Of a stretch of DNA of 64,000 nt, positions 1 through 12,573 are shown in pieces. Source of the DNA: Rehmannia glutinosa (Eukaryota; Streptophyta; Magnoliopsida; Lamiales; Orobanchaceae); the NCBI GenBank assembly GCA_016081115.2, contig CM071925.1:10272441-10336440 (forward strand), in the 5' to 3' direction. A model generated the notes under the pieces. The model searched no databases. It was not told where the DNA came from and was given only the letters and a program-made list of their open reading frames with translations. Position 1 is the first letter of the stretch. Each line of letters begins with the position of its first letter. A program made the translations under genes and the position numbers.

Positions 1-169
1 ACTTGTCGCCTCTCGGGGATGTTCCAACTTGAAGTAGCTTTTAGCCATGGCGTCCGACGAAAGCAATCCGACCTGCCTAGAGAAAGACGAAGACCAAGAG
101 TGTGGAGCAATCCGACCTGGTGTGATTCTCTTCGAGGGCATCTAACTCAACTTTCATGGCTGTTGCCAC

Positions 170-1243
170 TCAAAAAAAAGAGACTGTTTGTAAGATGTGG
201 GTTCGGGGATGGAGGTAAGGGCAAGAGTAAAAGCACGATGAGAGGGAGATAATTGTGCATAGGACAAACCGAGAGATAGGATAAGCGAGTGGTGGTGCAA
301 ATAAAATCATTAAGATATGAAGGAGGTTGATAATGCGACCGGTCATGCGGGAGGTAGGAATAATGAGGAATAGAAGGTGGAGTAGAAGATGAACCGGGAG
401 AAACAGAGATAGGAAGAAGCGTGTCGGAAAATATAGAAGGAAGAGAGGAAGAAGAAGAAGAAGATTTGAAAGGAAATGTGTGCTTATGGAAGGTGACATT
501 ACGATGATATAGATAGTGTTGGTCTCCAAATCAAGAAGTTTGTATCCCTTATAACCAGGAGGATAACCCAAAAAAACAGATTTACGAGCACGGGGAGAGA
601 ACTTGGTGCGATCACGGCCTAAAGTGGAACCAAAAGCCAGACAACCAAACACTTTAATGTGACTATAATTTGGCTGCTTATTAAACAAGCACTCAAAAGG
701 ACTCTTGGAATGAAGAAGAGGTGTAGGAATGCGATTAATAAGATAAGTAGCTGTGAGCACACAATCGCCCCAATAATCCAAAGGGACACGAGAATGGAAA
801 AGAAGAGCACGAGCAACGTTAAGAAGATGTTGATGCTTGCCCTCCACCCGAGCATTTTGCTGGGGACACTCGACACAGGACAATTGATGTTGAATGCCAT
901 GAGATTGAAAGAAATGATGGAGTGCAAACTCCGGTGCATTATCGGTTCGAATGCATTTGATAACAACTCCAAATTGAGTATGAACAAGAGATATGAAAGA
1001 TGATAAAATAGTAGAAACTTCACTCTTGGCATGCAACAAATAAGTCCATGTAAAACGTGTAAAATCATCCACAATTGTGAGAAAATATTTGAAACCTTCA
1101 GTAGTAGGGTGAGAGAAAGGCCCCCAAACATCACAATGAATTAAATCAAATGCTTTGGAACTAATAGAAGTAGAAGCTGTATATGGAAGTTTATTTTGCT
1201 TAGCCAAAGGACATGTATCACAACAATGATGATCGAGAGACAT
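170..1243 (-). pseudogene. Copia-1 integrase remnant
   Basis: About 240 residues read as a copia integrase core. The DDE positions are seen as D in DLIHCDVWGPF, D in CIRTDNAPEF, and E in NARVEGKHQH. The usual VFGCLAF and FLGYPPGYKGYKLLDLE blocks of the C-terminal region follow. After NTIYI the frame changes (near 530-520). The rest of this open frame is noise. The usual RKH of this family is GKH here. Confidence 0.85.
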
Positions 1244-1277
1244 TGTTCAATTGTAAAGTAGATTTTAAAAGTCAATC

Positions 1278-1784
1278 CTAGGAAAGAAGGATGACCAAGG
1301 CGCATGTGCCAAAGATCAGTGGATGTCCCGGGGTACATGAATGTAAAGAACAAGATACAATGTGAGGTTGTAAATCGGAGTCCAAAACATAGAGATTGCC
1401 AGGTCTGCTACCCATCCCAATCGTCTTGGCGAGAGAAGGATCTGTATAGTGTAAGAATCGAGTGAGAAAAGTGATGGAATAAGGGTGAGAAGCGATTAAG
1501 GAAGGCGCCCGACAACAAGTTGAGCGAAAACGTGGAACAAGAAGAACATTGTGTAAGGTGAGATCCGCACCAAGAACAATTGTGCCTATATGACTAACCG
1601 AAACAGAGGAACCATTAGGAAGGGTGACTGAAGCATTATCGATGGGTGATAAAGTATGAAAAAAAGAAGATGAGCAACAAACATGATGTATGGCACCAGT
1701 ATCTATGATCCACAAGGTATGGGATATATGGGGAACAAAAGTAGTAGAAAGGCAAATCGGAGAAGAGATAGAAACAATACACAT
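1278..1784 (-). pseudogene. Copia-1 aspartic protease remnant
   Basis: The reading contains LWIIDTGAIHHVC, the retropepsin active-site region (D-T/S-G), followed by the VSHIGTIVLGADLTLHNVLLVPRF stretch typical of copia protease before the GAG-pre-integrase segment. The catalytic triplet is DTG. The reading continues into the GAG-pre-integrase region and then loses frame before the integrase. Confidence 0.75.
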
Positions 1785-2137
1785 TTGAAAGAAGCAATGG
1801 AGGCATGATTCACGGAAGGACTTTTAGAGAGATCCACTGGAGAGGAATGGTTCACTGAAGGACTTTTGGAGAGATCCACTGGAGAGGAAGTAGTGCCCAA
1901 GGAAGAAGTGCTCAATAGAGAAATCAATCATTGATATTGATCGGTGGTAAGCGAGTAGGAGTAGATTGTGGAGATCCACGAAAATTGATCCTGGTTCACC
2001 ATAACACTTGTAGAAGCCTGGTTCACTTGGCCTTTAAAGTGATTTTTCGGAAAATTGGCCTGTGAATTAGAGTTGCGACCGTCTCGACCATAAGCGGTGG
2101 ATAACCGTGTAATTTGTAACAATTCTCAATAGAATGA

Positions 2138-2887
2138 TTAGTAAAACCACAATGATCGCAAGGAGGTCATCATCTTCTTACCACCGGGAAATTTGATTGC
2201 ATTAGTCAATGGTGAGTAATTGAATCGGAGGAAGGACCGGGAAGAATCATCCGTTGGCGTTCCTCCCGGATAACAAGTGAAAACACCTTGGCTAAAGGAG
2301 GCAAAGGATCCATTAATAAGACACGAGCACGAGCAGAGAGGAAAACGAATCATTCAAACCCATGAGAAAATGAAGAATACTGATTGCATTGTTGATAGTC
2401 GTTCCAAAATTGCAAACCACCACAATTACGAGGTAGGAATAGGCTCAAATGATGAAGATCATGCCATAAAATTTTCAGTTTAGTGTAGTAGGCACTAACA
2501 TCCATAGAGCCTTGTTTTAACAACATCAATTCGCTTAATTTGATAGATCCGTGGACCATTGCCTTGGGAGAAACGTTCATGAAGGTCAATCCAGATTTCA
2601 CGAGTGTATTGAAATATAGCAAACTATTTGCAATATCACGTTTAACGGCATTGATTAACCACGAAATAACCATACTATTGTATCTCTTCCAAGCGAGAAA
2701 AAAGCAAATCGGTGGAAAGGCGGAGAAGAAAGAGATCCGTCGACGAAGCAAACCTTATTTTTAGCGATTAACGCAGAAGCATTGCGCGACTCCAACTATT
2801 GTAATTGGAGCGGATAAGAGAGAAGAAAGCGAGTGAAATACCAGGGTGATCACTACTATGAAGAAAAAATTTGACCGAGTCATCCAT
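2138..2887 (-). pseudogene. Copia-1 gag remnant
   Basis: An ATG at 2887 opens a reading with the motif LHSSDHPGISLAF and then NYNSWSRAM, typical of the N-terminus of plant copia gag (UBN2/retrotran_gag_3 family). It hits a stop after about 45 residues. A further piece (2751-2350) contains SELMLLKQGSMDVSAYYTKLKILWHDL, the conserved gag core. The two pieces are in different frames, so no intact gag exists. Confidence 0.7.
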
Positions 2888-2973
2888 GGTCGCGGGGAGG
2901 TGGAGGATCAATAACGAACCGATTGTGGCCACGCACCATAGAGAAAAACGAAGGGGAAGCGGGAGCTAAAAAT

Positions 2974-2986
2974 GCTCATGATACCA
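2974..2986 (-). other. Primer binding site (initiator tRNA-Met type) of copia-1
   Basis: The minus strand reads TGGTATCATGAGC, one mismatch from the copia tRNA-iMet site TGGTATCAGAGC-type sequence. It abuts the LTR terminus, which orients the element on the minus strand. Confidence 0.75.
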
Positions 2987-3203
2987 TGTTGAAAGTGTGA
3001 AGCGGTGTAAAATAGTTGCAGAGAAAATCTTTGAACCATTTTATTATAAAATGTTTTTGGTTACAACCGAAAAGTAGCCTTTATTTATAGTGGTAAAGGA
3101 AAGAAAACGTGTTTACATCGATAGCAATGAAAACGTGCAACTAATATAACAAACCGACATCCAATACTATTGCTTCTCCCTGAAAAGTTTTGGCAATTTC
3201 ACA
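2987..3203 (-). repeat. 5' LTR of copia-1
   Basis: The plus strand reads TG at 2987, directly after the primer binding site, and CA at about 3203. In element orientation there is a TATA-like CTATAAATAAAGG (plus 3079-3091), as expected of an LTR promoter. The 3203 boundary is a guess from the TG/CA rule because the second LTR is outside the window. Confidence 0.55.
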
Positions 3204-4056
3204 ATATTTAGGCTAAAATGTTATTTGAAAAGGTTGGTTCTTTGCAAGAACTTGCCAACCCTGTTTTCCTAGGGTTTTAGGTTATTGAACACCTACTAAT
3301 CTAGTAAAATTTGGAAGAACTTCTATACAAAAGTTTATGATCGAGCTTATGATTTTTAACATACTTACACTTAATAATGACGTGCATCATCTAATTAATG
3401 AAATATCTCATTAGAATATTGATTTTAGTATAATATAAATATATCCTAATTTAGGATGATCAAATTCGTCAATCATCTATGCAACTCATGCACCGTTTAA
3501 ATAAATATAATATGTTTATTTTCCGTGTTTGCGTGGTAGATATTTTCAAATTAAATATTATTAACGTGTTGGTGAAATAGCTTATAGACATGTGCTACAA
3601 GAAACACTTCTATTTTTCGTATATTATTTTTTTGTGTGAAATAGTGTGTCGTAAAATAATTATCTCTAGTTTTAATTAAATACGCTCATTATGCAGCTTA
3701 CCAAAGCAAGGAATTTTTACATTCTTGAAAAAGATGGAGTTTTTAAAATGTTTTGACCTAATTTGTATCATAATAGTGGCAAAATACTTTCGATTATTAT
3801 CTGAGCCAACCTGGATTTTGCACAAGTGTAAACATTCTACTTCTCCGGTATCACAGTACACAATTTGCTTAAGAAGATTGTACCTTACTCATCTGACCTT
3901 GGACTTATATCACCACATTCAAACGTACAAACCGAACGAAGCACCCAATTGTGTCACTTCACCATTTCCCACTGTAGACAGTATGCTTCCTCTCCATTAC
4001 ACGTAGCAGTTAGCACGCAGACGTCACGTGACCTTCTCCACCTCAATGACCACAGC
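3204..4056. other. Intergenic spacer and upstream region of the DWNN-RING gene
   Basis: The first 500 bases are AT-rich with no coding signal that I can support. From about 3900 the composition rises in C and a G-box-like CACGTG core occurs at 4025-4030, upstream of the TATA box. I see no gene here. Confidence 0.5.
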
Positions 4057-4063
4057 TATAAAA
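4057..4063 (+). promoter_or_regulatory. TATA box of the DWNN-RING gene
   Basis: TATAAAA lies within CAGCTATAAAAGCCGC, about 220 bases upstream of the ATG at 4281. A CACGTG G-box core at 4025-4030 lies about 30 bases upstream of it. The leader between them carries a short CA repeat (4193-4208). Confidence 0.6.
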
Positions 4064-4280
4064 GCCGCACCCAAGCCCCTTTGCAATGGTTTTTTCATAC
4101 CTCACACATCAGCAAACACAAAACCCGGAAGGTGAAAACCCTTTCTGACGTTGCCCATTTAACACATACCTACAGAACCCTGCCTGTGTAAACACACACA
4201 CACACACAGCGGCGACAGTTACAAACACATATAAACATATATTCAATTGAGTTATGATTTGAGAAAAAAAAATTCAAGCT

Positions 4281-7200
4281 ATGTCAATTCGGTTCAAATT
4301 CAGGAGCTCGGTGAATTTTGATACGGTGGAGATTGGAGACCGCGCCTCAATTACGGTTGGTGAGTTACGAGCGAAGATTCTGCGGGGAAAAACTTCTCAG
4401 CAACAACAGCAAGGGTTTGATCTCGTCTTCTTCGATGCGGTTTCCGGTTTAGGTACTTTTTAATTTCTCTAATTCGCTTTGATTCGTTGCCATTTTGTTA
4501 AGTTCCATTTTGGTTGTTTTAATCTCGATTTTATCTGTTTCTCATCTTGTCAGTCGCTGCATTGATATTTTTTTTTTTTAAAAGTTGCTTATGTTCATAA
4601 TTTTTTTAATCTACATGAGTTGATTTTAATTTGTTCTTTTTTGGGGACGATTTGGCAGAGTACAAGAGTGATGATTATCAAATTCCAAGCGGATCCAGCG
4701 TGATTGTTAGGAGAGTTCCTGGTGGAACTCTGCCATCGGCTGTGTAAGATTTTTTTTCTTTTTAAATTTGGTTTTGACTGCCTAACTGAGTTCATTGTTT
4801 CCGGGTGAGCCTGTACTGATGCATGCATGTGCATTTGCCTATATGTATGGTGTCTGTTTGAAAACCTCTTGTTTGGTAGTTGTGCCGTTTATTCTTGATG
4901 AGGTTTGGCGTTGTTCTTTCTGGATAATTGATGTTCATAGCTGAGTATGATTTCGAGAAAAAAAGAAAACAAAGGGTTGGTGGTCATCCTTGAAGATTAT
5001 GAGAATGCATGCTGTTGGTAAATGTGTTCATCATATAGTTCGGCATGTCAAGTACCGATTCTTTGTTTTGTATATGAATATGTTAGTGAATGCTGAAATA
5101 ATGGCTGTAATTCCACTTTCCTTGTCATGTATCACACAGTTTTTTTTGGCTGCAATCGAATTTGATGATCATTGTCACAATGATGGCAAGTGATATTTAT
5201 AGGAGCATTAAGTTACGTGATTATACCGTTTTAGTAAAGTATTGAAGAAAAATTCGATATGTTTGCTTCTACATTGAAGAATGACAGTTAATGTTATCCT
5301 TTAAGTTCGTTACGTGAGTTACGTAAATTCTAAGCTTCTATTTTGACACGTGTTGGCTGCGAAATGCCAAAAAACAAAAAGAGCCTACAGAGGTGCTGAA
5401 ATCAACCTAAAAGATGGTGATTTGACTTTTCTAGTACCGTTACATTTTTGTATTTGCACAATGCACACGTGGCGATTCTTTTTTAAATCTGGATCTTCTA
5501 TTGCCTTAAATGTTTGATTTGGTGTTTCAATTCTCCAGGAGAATGCCACGTGTACAATAACGACATCAACGTCACGCGTGGCAGTCACTTCGTGAACTAA
5601 AACACCAGAACAAGCACCGTTGGGAATATGACATCCTGTATGTCTATTTTTTAAATACTAAAATATTAACAATTAAACATTAACCTCGTAAAATGTTTCT
5701 CACAATTAAATTTCAAGATCTTGTTGACCATAATTAACTGATCTTTCCCTTGAATAAGCAACCCAGTCCAATTTATTCAGTGCTCCATTCACGTAACAAA
5801 TGCAGCTAGATCAATCCAACGGTAAGCTCAATGTCCAGACTGGGTTGAGATGGCTGTACGAATTGAGTGCAATTTTGTCGCAGAATAAAATAATATTACA
5901 GGAAATCCACAACTATGGATATGATGTCAAAGCTAAAATAAGAATATTGATAGCTTGTAGTTGGTTTTTGCTCCGACTCACTCTATTTTAAATGAAATCC
6001 TTTTCTGTACTTGGCAACCAGGCATCTTGACTTTTTGTCTCCATTCATGGAGTTTTGTGTTTAATGGTATGTAGGTTTCTTTTTAGAGTTATTCCTATTG
6101 AAACCATGTGCATTCCCACAAATGTAATGTGAAAGCTGTCGTCTTCCTGTTACAGGTGGATGCATTGTTATTAAATTGTAGAAACTGATAATCCAATCTA
6201 TCTCCCCATTTGTAGCCTTCTCTGCTCATGAATTAAGTTTGTCGTTGCTGTTTGAGCTTAGATAAGTGATGTCCTGCAGAATTAAAATGTTACTTTAGTC
6301 CTCCAAGTTTCGCTTATATAATTTATGTTTGCTGCAGGCCACCCATTCAAGCTGTAAAGGATGTTGGGATGAAAGAGTCCCATAATTTGATTCCAACGGT
6401 AAGCCTTTTTGTGTGGATTTCATGTCTCTACTTCTTTGTGCTGTGGCCTTTCTTATATTCGAACGCCTCTTAAATGAGTACAATTGAAATATCTTGTTGG
6501 ATCATCATCCATATGGGACCTATATATTCTCTCCTTGCAACATTCACTCACATCAACATTCACAAACATGACTCTCTCTGGGGATTTTCATTTCAGCTTT
6601 CTAGATTTATGAGGGGTTATGCTAATCTTTTCGTTCTGTTGGGTATTAATTTCAACTAACCTCTGGTTTCATTTTTTTTTGCAATATTATCAATTTTCTG
6701 TCGATATAACTCTACCTAGATTAGCGTATGGCTTTATTATGTTGCTAAGTTGTTGCTTATTAGTTGACTTGCGGAGTGCTTTCCTGATCATGTGACATTT
6801 TTGTTTGCTGCAGAATGGACAAGTGGACGAATTTGACGACTTAGGCGCTGATTGTTGTCCCATGCCTGATTCATATTTCCCTGACTTCAATCTAGAATCT
6901 GATAGGAATAACTTCATGGGTACTGAGGAGGACCAAGTTGCTGGTTCAAGGTATAATGTCTTGTAATGGATATCAATGTTACACAATTACTCTAAGCACA
7001 AAGATGCAGACACACAATATTTTTAGGATATTGGTGTTTCTGATTTGGATGATGTTAAGATTTGTTGTGCACTTGCATGAACAGGCTTCAATTCCATGTC
7101 TTTAAAGAGTTTATTCTGCCGTTATGTAAGGATGTGACACTGAGTTTTTGTCTGCCAAGTTATGCATTCTTCCAGGATATATGTACTTATATTTTTAATA

Positions 7201-10200
7201 TTTAGCTTTCCTTTGTACAAGCATCTTTCTTACCAAGTAATGTTTTATGAAAAGCCTTGAATTGGGGTTAGTTTCTACTGAACCATTCCAGACCAACCAG
7301 CATATTTTGCTGACTTATTGCTGGATCGATTGTTTTTATACCAAGTTCGAAGAAATTGTGTTTATTCATTTTTAGTCCGGATTGTTTCTTCGTTGTTGGT
7401 CAATTTCTGGTGCAGGAAGGAGGGGCAAGTAGTAGGTCATTAATTGTTCAAAACAGGGTCTCTGTCATCTGTACCATACTACATACTGGACTTTTGTTTT
7501 CTAATTAAGTTAATTGTCTAAATCAATTTGAGTTTGCTTGCCACGATTTCTGTGGGGTGAGGCAATAAAATGATAATTCTTCACTTGGATTTTGAGCATT
7601 TTAATGATTGTTGCTATAGTTGTGTCGAATCTTTTATTACTTGTTGTTCAGTTTGGGCAATGGCCTGCGTTTTCCTTCCCGCACAAAGGTGCCTGTATGT
7701 TTAATGCAAAATGGCCTGTCTCTTCCATTTATGAATTTTTACTTAACACATTTCCAATTTTAATGCCTATTTTGGATGGTTTCATTTATGGATGCACTTG
7801 GTTGCTGAATAGTTGATTTCGATTTCCTGTCATCTGCAGGTTAGAATGTCAAAAGAATGGCTCAAGCGACCTCAATCAAGCAATACCAAGAGGTTTGTTC
7901 TATTTTGTGAATCTTTTTCTTGTTTTATTGTAGACTTAATTTACATGGTGCAGTGTTACTTTCAGGTTGTAATCAATCTGGAAATGAGAGGAACATTTTA
8001 CCGAGAGTTGACGAACAGATGAAGCTGAACAAGTATGTGATTTGTTGTATTTTCCACTCTTCTTAAAAGTGTTTAATCTTGCAGATCTGACATCATTTTT
8101 CGTTGTTAAAAGGCTGCCCATATCCCAATTTCTTGCCTCGCAAAGTACTAATTTGCCCGTGGAAATGAAGTGCTCATTGTGCAACACTTTCTTCAAGGAG
8201 GCTGTGATGATTCCTTGTTGCCAACATAGCTTTTGTGCGAACTGTGAGTTCCTTGTTGCAGTAATGAGCTGTTCGGATTGTATCTTTGCGCTATCACTTA
8301 TCGAATTGCTGTTGTGTGATTGCAGGTATTCGTCAAGTGCTTATTGAAAAGGGGATGTGCCCAAAATGCTATTCTAGCAAATGCAGTGTAGAAGATCTGC
8401 TACCAAATTTATCACTGCGTCAAGCGATTGAGCACTTCTGTGAAGCTCAGATGCTTGATGCTGGTTTAGGGAATGCCATGCAGAAATATGTGCCAGGTGG
8501 ATAGCTTATTTTGAGACAAATCGTGAGGGACTTACACTTTAGAATTGGTGCATTATTGCTTTTTTCTATAAATGCAGATGGAGAATCTGGAATTCAAGCT
8601 AAGGATTTTCATGTGCTTTTTCGGTTGTCCAAAAGGAGCTGGAATTGCCTCCGTCATCTTGTGCAACTGGGAAAGGATCCAATCAAGTTGAACAACATAG
8701 AAGAAATGTGCCTTATGGGACCTCTGGTAATAGAGATATAAAAGCTGCTCATGCATCACAGAAAGTCAATCAAATAGATGTTATAAGAGGCAGGTATCCT
8801 CGTCATATTGATATGCCAAGAGGACCTGAAGATTTCGCACCGTCGGCAGACTTCAGGGTGAGAATCAACCTGTTATGCCCCCAGCTAATGTTCATGATGA
8901 AGGTACTTGCCTCTGCTCAATTCTATAATGTCACCACTGCTACCATCATTATACATTTTTATGGTATACCTGTTCCTTGAATGCTATTGAGTTATGGATG
9001 GAGATGATTATATAGATTAACAACTATGCTTTGTCCTTAGTTTCTGGATGGAAAAATCACATCTTATAAACTTTTGCTGTTCTCTCCATTGTTTATTAGG
9101 GAGATCTCAGAATAAAAGTTGGAAATGCCGTGATAAATTTCTTACTACATGAAAGCGCCTTTTTCCAATATGTCATTTGAGATATCTAGAGAAGCAATTA
9201 GTTATTAATTGTTGTGCTTAAATGTGGCGAGAATTTAAATGACATGAGTTGAGAAGAAATTATATTAACAAAGTTAAATGTTGAAGGTCAGCTCAGATAA
9301 CTTGAATCAACTGATCACTCAGAATGTCAGAAATGATGGCTTTCTTCATGAATAATCTTTTTTTCCCCATCTCTTTTTCTAGTTTTTTTTTCCTGGATAA
9401 CTTGAAATGGTGCTAGTATATTCTGTACTATTCAAGGTGTATTAGTCTTGCGTTCCTAAGTTTCCTATTCCTTGACATGTTCCATCCTTTTGCAATTTCA
9501 CCACAGCTGATAGTAACACCAAGAGACAAGGGGGACTCTGGATTGATTCGGGAGGTAAACAGTGCTGCCTTAATGGCTCTATCAATTGCAGTTTTAATTT
9601 AGTTTTTGCCCTTTTTTACAATGCCGTTATTTTCAGGTGGAGATAGGAACTTTTTGGGTCTTGGTGGACATAGAAAGGTAACTTCAGTGACTGCATTAGT
9701 TATAAAACTCTATCAGCTTTTAATGTTGGAAGCGTGCTGAATCTGCCAGTATTAGCACCTGTTTTAGCTTAATATGAAGTAAAGTTCCATAAGCCCAAAA
9801 TCCCAATTCATTTTTTTTTCCTCTTTTGGCGTCGGGTTTGTGAACGGAAAAAATTGAACATCTACTGTTTCTTATCTTGTCCAAGGTTTTCCTTTCTCCT
9901 TTATCTTCTTTAGGCTTTAGCTGCTCGTGTATTTGTGGACACTCTGGCAGTTGGAATTCATCAAGACTTTTATGTAGATCATGCAAAAATCTTTTGTACA
10001 AGTGATATTTCAAGCTAGTGAAGTTTATATTGATGTTAATATACCTTGTTGGAATTCAGGGCATCCGCACTTGCTACACATGTGGTTCTCCTGACCATCT
10101 CATGAGAGACTGCCCGTTTCCCATCCAAATCCAATGTTTCAGCCAGGTAGTAGTATCAAATGTTTATTGTTTTCTTGACATTTGCAAATGCTTATTGAGT

Positions 10201-12165
10201 TAATCATTTTAGGAAACGGAGCGTTTCATGGAGGTATGCCAGGGTATGCACCTCCCTACTGGAATGGCTCTTCAATGCCTCCCTTTAGACCGTATGCAAA
10301 TATGTACAATAACCCTGCAATGATGCCGTTCAATGCATCGATGGTCCCAATTTCACCTTTTGCTGCTCCTGCCTACATTCCTTCCATGTTCGTTGGCCTG
10401 CCTGGCCCTGGGTAGGTTTGATGAGTTTCTCTGATCTTCAAGTTGACACTACCAAAAGTAATACATGCAGATTTTGACACCAAGTACATCTTGCAGTGGA
10501 AATATGAGGATGGGAAATATGGGTCCTCCTCGCCATTCGGACCACTTTGGGCTTCAACATTGTGAAAGTAAAAGGAAGCACTCAAATGAAAATTTAGAAA
10601 GGTACTTTAAGTGTTATAGCAAAAATAACGGAGAAGTTGCAGAACAGTCTCTCTCCCTCTCTCTCTCTCTCTCCCACCCCCTCTCTCTCCAGCATGATCA
10701 ATGAAAATGAAAATGGGATTAATCTTTCTTTATTTGGAATAGTATATAGCCACGTTGTGGTTGATCATATGCATGTTTTTTTAATCATTTATGTAGTTTG
10801 CCAACAATCTTTTTGGGATTCAATGCTCCACGTGGTGAAGTGAATAAAACACGTTCTACCCTTGATTTGTGCTAAAAGTTAGTGGTCGGGATTCAGTATC
10901 AATTTTTAATGCATATAAACTGTAGGTTTACCGGGCAGGTATTTTTTGTTATCAAATAAAAGAAGATTTAATCAACCTTTTATTTAATTAATTGTTATTT
11001 TGCTTTTCTGAGATAGGTAAGGATGGTGACAAAATCTGAATGATTGGTCTGATTTGTGTTTCTTGGTTTCTCTTCTTATTTTAAACTTGAAAGGAAGCTT
11101 AGGAAAGCTAGGGAGCAGAGTGATTGCTACTTCGTGGTCGCTTGGTTATAAGTATTCATTTTTTGTTAACTTTTTGTTCTGTTAGTAATTCCCTATTTCT
11201 GGCCTCCTATCATAACAAGTCTTGTCTGTTTACTGCAAATCAATCAGCAACTTCATATAATCTTTAGTTCAAAGTTACGTTCTTATTTCATCAGGTATTG
11301 AGTTTTTGTATGTCTGGTAATTAATTCTCGTAAAAAATTTAGTAATTGCAATCTGTCCTCACATTGTATCCAATTTATTTCTTTTTCTACGAAGATGTTT
11401 TCTGCGGTCTTTGTTCTTCGTGACAAGGGCGTATTCCACTTCCATCTAATTGTCCTCAATCTTCTCTTCCCTATTTCGGCATTTCCTTTTTCCTTTCTCT
11501 TTGCTGCGTAGTCTGTATTACCGGTGGTGTTTTGGTACAAATTTCTAATGCTTTTACTGCATCAGGAAAAAATTTCTGATGAGGAGGACGATTCTCCAGA
11601 ATGCTATCGGCATACTAGCCCAGAAAAACCACATGACTATAGATTACAGAAAGAAATGAAACCAAGTTTGAGTCGCTCCGATGATAGCTTGGCCCGAAGA
11701 TCGGGGAGAAAAAGTCAGCACGACAAGTTTATCCATTCTGATGTTCGCAATTTTGATGAAAGACATGAGAAGAGCACCCGCTTGTCTCATGCTGGACGAG
11801 ACAAGAGGTCAAATTCGGGCAAAGAAGAAGTTTCCAGAAGCTCTGACCGGCATAACGAAGAGAGGCACAAACATCATCATGGAGAGTCAAAGATTTACCA
11901 TGAGAGAAAGGGTCACTATGACAGTGATTCAAGTTTCGGTCACCACTCGACCCAAAAAGATGCTAAAAGAAGAGTCGAGTCTGATGTCAGAGGTTCTCAC
12001 AGAAAAGATCACAGCTTTCCAGAAGGCCATGATTCTCGACATTCCAGGCATACCGGAAAGCACTTGAGAGAGAAACAACATGATGACAGGTGGCAGGTGG
12101 TTGATGGTGGCTTTGACGAAGGCCGCAGAGATGAATATCGTTACCATAAGCGAAGAGCACACTAA
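4281..12165 (+). CDS. RBBP6/PQT3-type E3 ubiquitin ligase (DWNN, RING, CCHC)
   Basis: Exons read: 4281-4452, 4659-4743, 6338-6398, 6814-6950, 7840-7892, 7966-8032, 8113-8243, 8326-8496, 8578-8902, 9507-9554, 9637-9677, 10060-10146, 10213-10411, 10497-10601, 11566-12165. Exons 1-2 encode the ubiquitin-like DWNN domain (SIRFKFRSSVNFDTVEI, then GSSVIVRRVPGG). Exons 7-8 encode a RING/U-box-like finger, CSLC-x11-CCQH-x2-C-x2-C then CPKC, followed by DLLPNLSLRQAIEHF. Exon 12 has a CCHC knuckle (CYTCGSPDHLMRDC). Exon 13 is rich in Pro, Met and Tyr, and exon 15 is a long Arg/Ser/His/Asp-rich tail ending YRYHKRRAH. The family links ubiquitin ligase activity to mRNA 3' processing and stress responses, and acts in the nucleus. 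Here the RING precedes the knuckle, as in PQT3-like proteins of one plant subgroup. Four exons or junctions (near 8605, 8854, 10118, 11567) are each one base short, so the gene as given would not translate through. Confidence 0.85.
10646..10692 (+). repeat. TC-rich microsatellite
   Basis: A run of CT dinucleotides with a few C interruptions lies in the intron after exon 14 of the DWNN-RING gene. Confidence 0.85.
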
Positions 12166-12455
12166 AATGAATTTTGAGGTGAACATATACATGACGTTTG
12201 GTGATCCATCTGCTATCCTTTGAATAGGTATTTTGTATCAACTTGTAGTTATAGATGTATATTAATCAGTCAAATTTACGAGTCTTTTTACTAAAAGGTT
12301 GATACAACTTTTTTTTTTTAATACATTTAGGGTCGAAGGCTTCTTTAACTTAGAAATTGCGACGGTTTTTATAGATTGGTCACCTTTTAGTATTAACCAT
12401 CATGTGGTTTTATAGATCTTTTGTTATTTGTGACTAACCTTGTTCTCTTCTTCAG

Positions 12456-12573
12456 CGTGAGGTTCAGATGCTAGCAAAAAAATTTGCCAGGGCTCTGGCA
12501 ATTGAAAATATTGTTTGGGAGTTTTTATTTCTCACTCAATCGATATTTGCGCAGAGGCGTTATGCTGACGAAG
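12456..12573 (+). other. Orphan exon-like open segment
   Basis: A strong acceptor (TTGTTCTCTTCTTCAG) precedes 118 bases open in one frame, followed by a perfect donor (GAAG/GTATGT). The translation starts REVQMLAKKFARALAIEN and ends FAQRRYADE. I do not recognise the family. A second acceptor-like CGCAG at 12550-12554 could split it into two short exons. It lies about 290 bases after the stop of the DWNN-RING gene and in the same direction. It could be an alternative 3' exon or a relic of another gene. Confidence 0.3.

Larger units (their letters stand above)
1..3203 (-). mobile_element. Ty1/copia LTR retrotransposon (copia-1), truncated by window edge
   Basis: Read on the minus strand, the order is LTR (2987-3203), primer binding site (2974-2986), gag from 2887, protease near 1784-1500, integrase 1243-500 and a scrap of reverse transcriptase near 180-115. 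This is the copia order (protease, integrase, RT). The RT scrap contains a KVELDALEENHT motif typical of the RT start and then runs out of frame. The remaining RT, RNase H and 3' LTR lie beyond the left edge. Stops and frame changes break every domain, so the copy is dead. No target duplication can be checked. Confidence 0.88.

Noticed and set aside
4595..6986. Several open frames of 60-98 codons inside introns of the DWNN-RING gene
   Set aside because: They cross exon and intron boundaries in the wrong frame or strand and show no coding pattern.
8578..8902. Calling the DWNN-RING gene an old pseudogene
   Set aside because: Splice sites, zinc ligands and the long basic tail are well kept and only single bases are missing at several sites. 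Assembly error is the simpler reading, so I kept it as a gene.
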